Assembly: GCA_944350395.1 (NCBI GenBank) | Contig: CALVPA010000033.1 | Coordinates: forward strand, 1 to 7,266 | Direction of reading: 5' to 3' | Length of the DNA stretch: 7,266 nucleotides | DNA from: an uncultured Bacilli bacterium | GTDB lineage: Bacteria; Bacillota_I; Bacilli_A; RF39; UBA660 | Shown here: positions 5,875 to 7,266 of the stretch, one piece after another | Layout: every line of letters starts with the position of its first letter | How positions within the stretch are numbered: the stretch's first letter is position 1 | The notes under the pieces: model-generated | Databases searched by the model: none | What the model saw: the letters and a program-made list of their open reading frames with translations, nothing else | Told to the model about the DNA's origin: nothing | Made by a program: the position numbers and the translations under genes

Positions 5875-6238
5875 GTCTAATAGTTGTAACTTTTAGTTTT
5901 TTATTTAAGTTTTTATAAAAGATTAAAATTTAAAATTTTAAAAAATTTAAAAAACTATTATTAGTATTTTTTTCATTTGTTATTTTTTGACTGTTATAGG
6001 TGTAATAATAAAGAAGATGAAAAACAAAAAATAAGTATACGAACCGTAGTATGTTAAAAAGGATAGTGTTAATCTATTACTAACGAATACATGAAATATT
6101 AAATAAAGCAAATAATATAGGTATATAACAACAGATGGTATAATTGATATAAATTTATTCCATTATTAAATATTTTTTAAAATCTCATGTTCTGTCCTGT
6201 AATTTTTAAAACAAATAATATAAAATTATTCTCGAAAT
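5875..6238. other. AT-rich intergenic region with no clear gene
   Basis: About 360 bases separate the divergent glycosyltransferase and XRE genes. The stretch 5920-5960 is almost pure A/T. The only protein-like trace is a short plus-strand frame ending at TAA 6032-6034 that reads as a hydrophobic helix followed by lysines (IFFICYFLTVIGVIIKKMKN) but has no start codon. I see no tRNA, array, riboswitch or strong terminator here. The promoter for the XRE gene probably lies near the right edge, where TATAAA (6219-6224) is a possible -10 without a convincing -35. Confidence 0.5.
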
Positions 6239-6249
6239 GAGGGATGATT

Positions 6250-6960
6250 ATGGATCAAGAAAAGATAGGTAAATTTATTGCTAAATGCCGCAAGGAAAAT
6301 AACTTAACACAAGAGCAATTAGGGGAGAAACTTGGAGTAACAAGCAAATCTATAAGTCGTTGGGAAAATGGAAAAACTATGCCTGACTTATCATTATTTA
6401 AACCTTTATGCAAAGAATTAAATATTACTTTAAATGATTTGATGAGTGGAGAAAAAGTAAAAGAAAAAGATTATCAAGAAAAATTAGAAGAAAATATAAT
6501 TAGTACAATAGATTATTCTAATAAAAAAATTGAAAATAGAAATAATTTTATTGGTTTGATATTTGTAACTTTTGGCGTTTTAATTTCGATTACTGCAGTT
6601 GCTATATTTCCAAGTGAAAGTAGTTGGGGCTCTATTTATTCAGTTTTAGGAGCTATAATATCTTTAATTGGGATTAATAAATTTACAAAAAAATTACCTT
6701 ATTTAAGACGATTATTATGCAATTTTGGCTATTTTTTAATATTTATTGCAGTATTAATGATGATAGATTATATTGGGGTTGTTAATATCAAACAAGCGCC
6801 TAGGTTTTCATTGATAAAAGTTTCAGGCGAAAATGTAATATATTATGATACGCCATTTTATGATGTTGTTAGATGTAATGTAAATAAAACTAATGAAACA
6901 TTTAAAGTAATCAAAAATCAAAAATATGACAGAGATAATATAGATGAATTCTGTGAGTAA
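6250..6960 (+). CDS. XRE-family transcriptional regulator with membrane-spanning sensor domain
   Basis: The 236-residue protein begins with a Cro/CI-type helix-turn-helix domain (about 5-65). KIGKFIAKCRKENNLTQEQL (5-24), followed by GEKLGV and SISRWENGK, has the canonical recognition helix, and MPDLSLFKPLCKELNITLND closes the domain. A charged linker (68-98) leads to three predicted membrane helices (about 100-120, 127-143, 156-178). The last roughly 56 residues, including YDTPFYDVVRCN (199-210), would lie outside the cell. The layout suggests a membrane-tethered DNA-binding protein that senses an external or membrane signal and probably controls nearby genes or itself. The start is ATG 6250, six bases after GAGGG (6239-6243); ATG 6244 abuts that site and is unlikely. 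No target gene is identifiable, because an insertion sequence follows 22 bases after the stop. Confidence 0.85.
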   Translation: MDQEKIGKFIAKCRKENNLTQEQLGEKLGVTSKSISRWENGKTMPDLSLFKPLCKELNITLNDLMSGEKVKEKDYQEKLEENIISTIDYSNKKIENRNNFIGLIFVTFGVLISITAVAIFPSESSWGSIYSVLGAIISLIGINKFTKKLPYLRRLLCNFGYFLIFIAVLMMIDYIGVVNIKQAPRFSLIKVSGENVIYYDTPFYDVVRCNVNKTNETFKVIKNQKYDRDNIDEFCE

Positions 6961-7022
6961 TAATTTGTAAGATTATCAATATTGAACTGAACCCCAAAAG
7001 TTGGACAGTTTATAATTAGTTT

Positions 7023-7265
7023 CTAATTAGAGGATTGTAACCTGTAATTTACAGGAGACAGTCCTTTTAATTTCACTTTAATTCTATCATAATTGTAATA
7101 ATAAATATAGTCATCTATTGCTTTTATCAAGTCATCTAGTGTTTTATAATTATCTTCTTGATCATAAAACATTTCTGTTTTGAGTATGCCAAAAAAGTTT
7201 TCCATCATTCCATTATCCATACTATTTCCTTTTCTAGACATACTTTGAATAATTCCATGATTCTT
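7023..7265 (-). CDS. IS3-family transposase OrfB, C-terminal part (integrase core)
   Basis: The frame enters from the right edge and ends at TAG (plus-strand CTA, 7023-7025). It carries the last 80 residues of the DDE integrase-like transposase that cuts and joins the element's ends. The visible sequence KNHGIIQSMSRKGNSMDNGM, followed by MENFFG, is the hallmark of the IS3 OrfB region holding the final catalytic glutamate (in MENFFG). The C-terminal YYNYDRIKVKLKGLSPVNYR segment matches the conserved end of these proteins. An ATG at 7241 is internal, and the real coding sequence extends past the window. Nothing in the visible part is broken, so the element may be intact. In the IS3 family OrfB is normally made by frameshifting from OrfA, which would lie outside. 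Confidence 0.9.
   Translation of the reverse strand, partial: KNHGIIQSMSRKGNSMDNGMMENFFGILKTEMFYDQEDNYKTLDDLIKAIDDYIYYYNYDRIKVKLKGLSPVNYRLQSSN
7031..7068 (+). terminator. stem-loop inside the transposase 3' end, plus-strand terminator polarity
   Basis: AGGATTGT (7031-7038) pairs with ACAGTCCT (7058-7065) with one G-U, and CCTGT (7041-7045) pairs with ACAGG (7051-7055), separated by a 2x2 internal loop. T4 follows at 7065-7068. It would stop rightward transcripts, such as those of the XRE gene, from entering the element and running antisense to the transposase. It lies within the codons for GLSPVNYRLQSS. Confidence 0.5.
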
Positions 7266-7266
7266 T

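Larger units (their letters stand above)
6983..7266 (-). mobile_element. end of an IS3-family insertion sequence (continues beyond the window)
   Basis: The terminus starts with TG and continues GAACTGAACCCCAAAAGTTG, a sequence of the kind found at ends of IS3-family elements, followed by the 3' end of a transposase reading leftward. Only this end is present, so the partner inverted repeat and the target duplication cannot be seen. Judging from transposase orientation this is the right (downstream) end. It inserted 22 bases beyond the XRE stop codon without disrupting that gene. Confidence 0.8.

Noticed and set aside
6199..6214. TGT...ACA imperfect palindrome upstream of the XRE gene as its operator
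   Set aside because: The arms match poorly beyond the TGT/ACA ends, and such patterns are common in AT-rich DNA.

Overview
This is a strongly AT-rich, chromosomal-looking stretch from a low-GC Gram-positive bacterium (Bacillota or a close relative). The evidence is an omega subunit of the Bacillus type, purine-rich Shine-Dalgarno sites, codon use dominated by A/T-ending codons, short U-tailed terminators, a membrane-bound XRE regulator of a kind common in gut Bacillota, and an IS3-family element. TGA acts as a stop (it ends the ATPase gene) and tryptophan is TGG, so the code is standard. The genus cannot be fixed from the sequence.

Left part (1-722): the tail of an unidentified plus-strand gene; a 230-base gap with a hairpin and cysteine-rich reading-frame fragments but no convincing intact gene; rpoZ with its own promoter; then a tRNA-Ala(UGC) gene with a near-consensus promoter, an encoded CCA end and an intrinsic terminator. 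The tRNA has the G3:U70 alanine identity pair, but C where U33 is nearly universal.

Centre (749-3839): a two-gene plus-strand unit made of a type II cation-transporting P-type ATPase and a secreted, membrane-anchored thioredoxin-like protein with a CSHC active site. A hairpin terminator follows that also works in the opposite direction and serves the convergent gene beyond it.

Right-centre (3838-5820, minus strand): one large glycosyltransferase gene cut in two by an in-frame amber codon. The first piece carries the N-terminal GT-B half-domain. The second carries the donor-binding half and a C-terminal alpha/beta-hydrolase domain with a GTSAG nucleophile elbow. The stop sits where related glycosyltransferases usually have tryptophan, so a single TGG to TAG change is the simplest explanation. 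Read through, the product would be 660 residues. This split fusion enzyme is the most interesting object in the window.

Right end (5821-7266): a 430-base AT-rich gap with little content, an XRE-type DNA-binding protein with three membrane segments and an extracytoplasmic tail, and 22 bases after its stop the terminus of an IS3-family insertion sequence, whose transposase runs off the window on the minus strand. No CRISPR array, phage genes or complete defence system were seen. The window looks like ordinary core genome giving way to accessory surface-glycan and mobile DNA.
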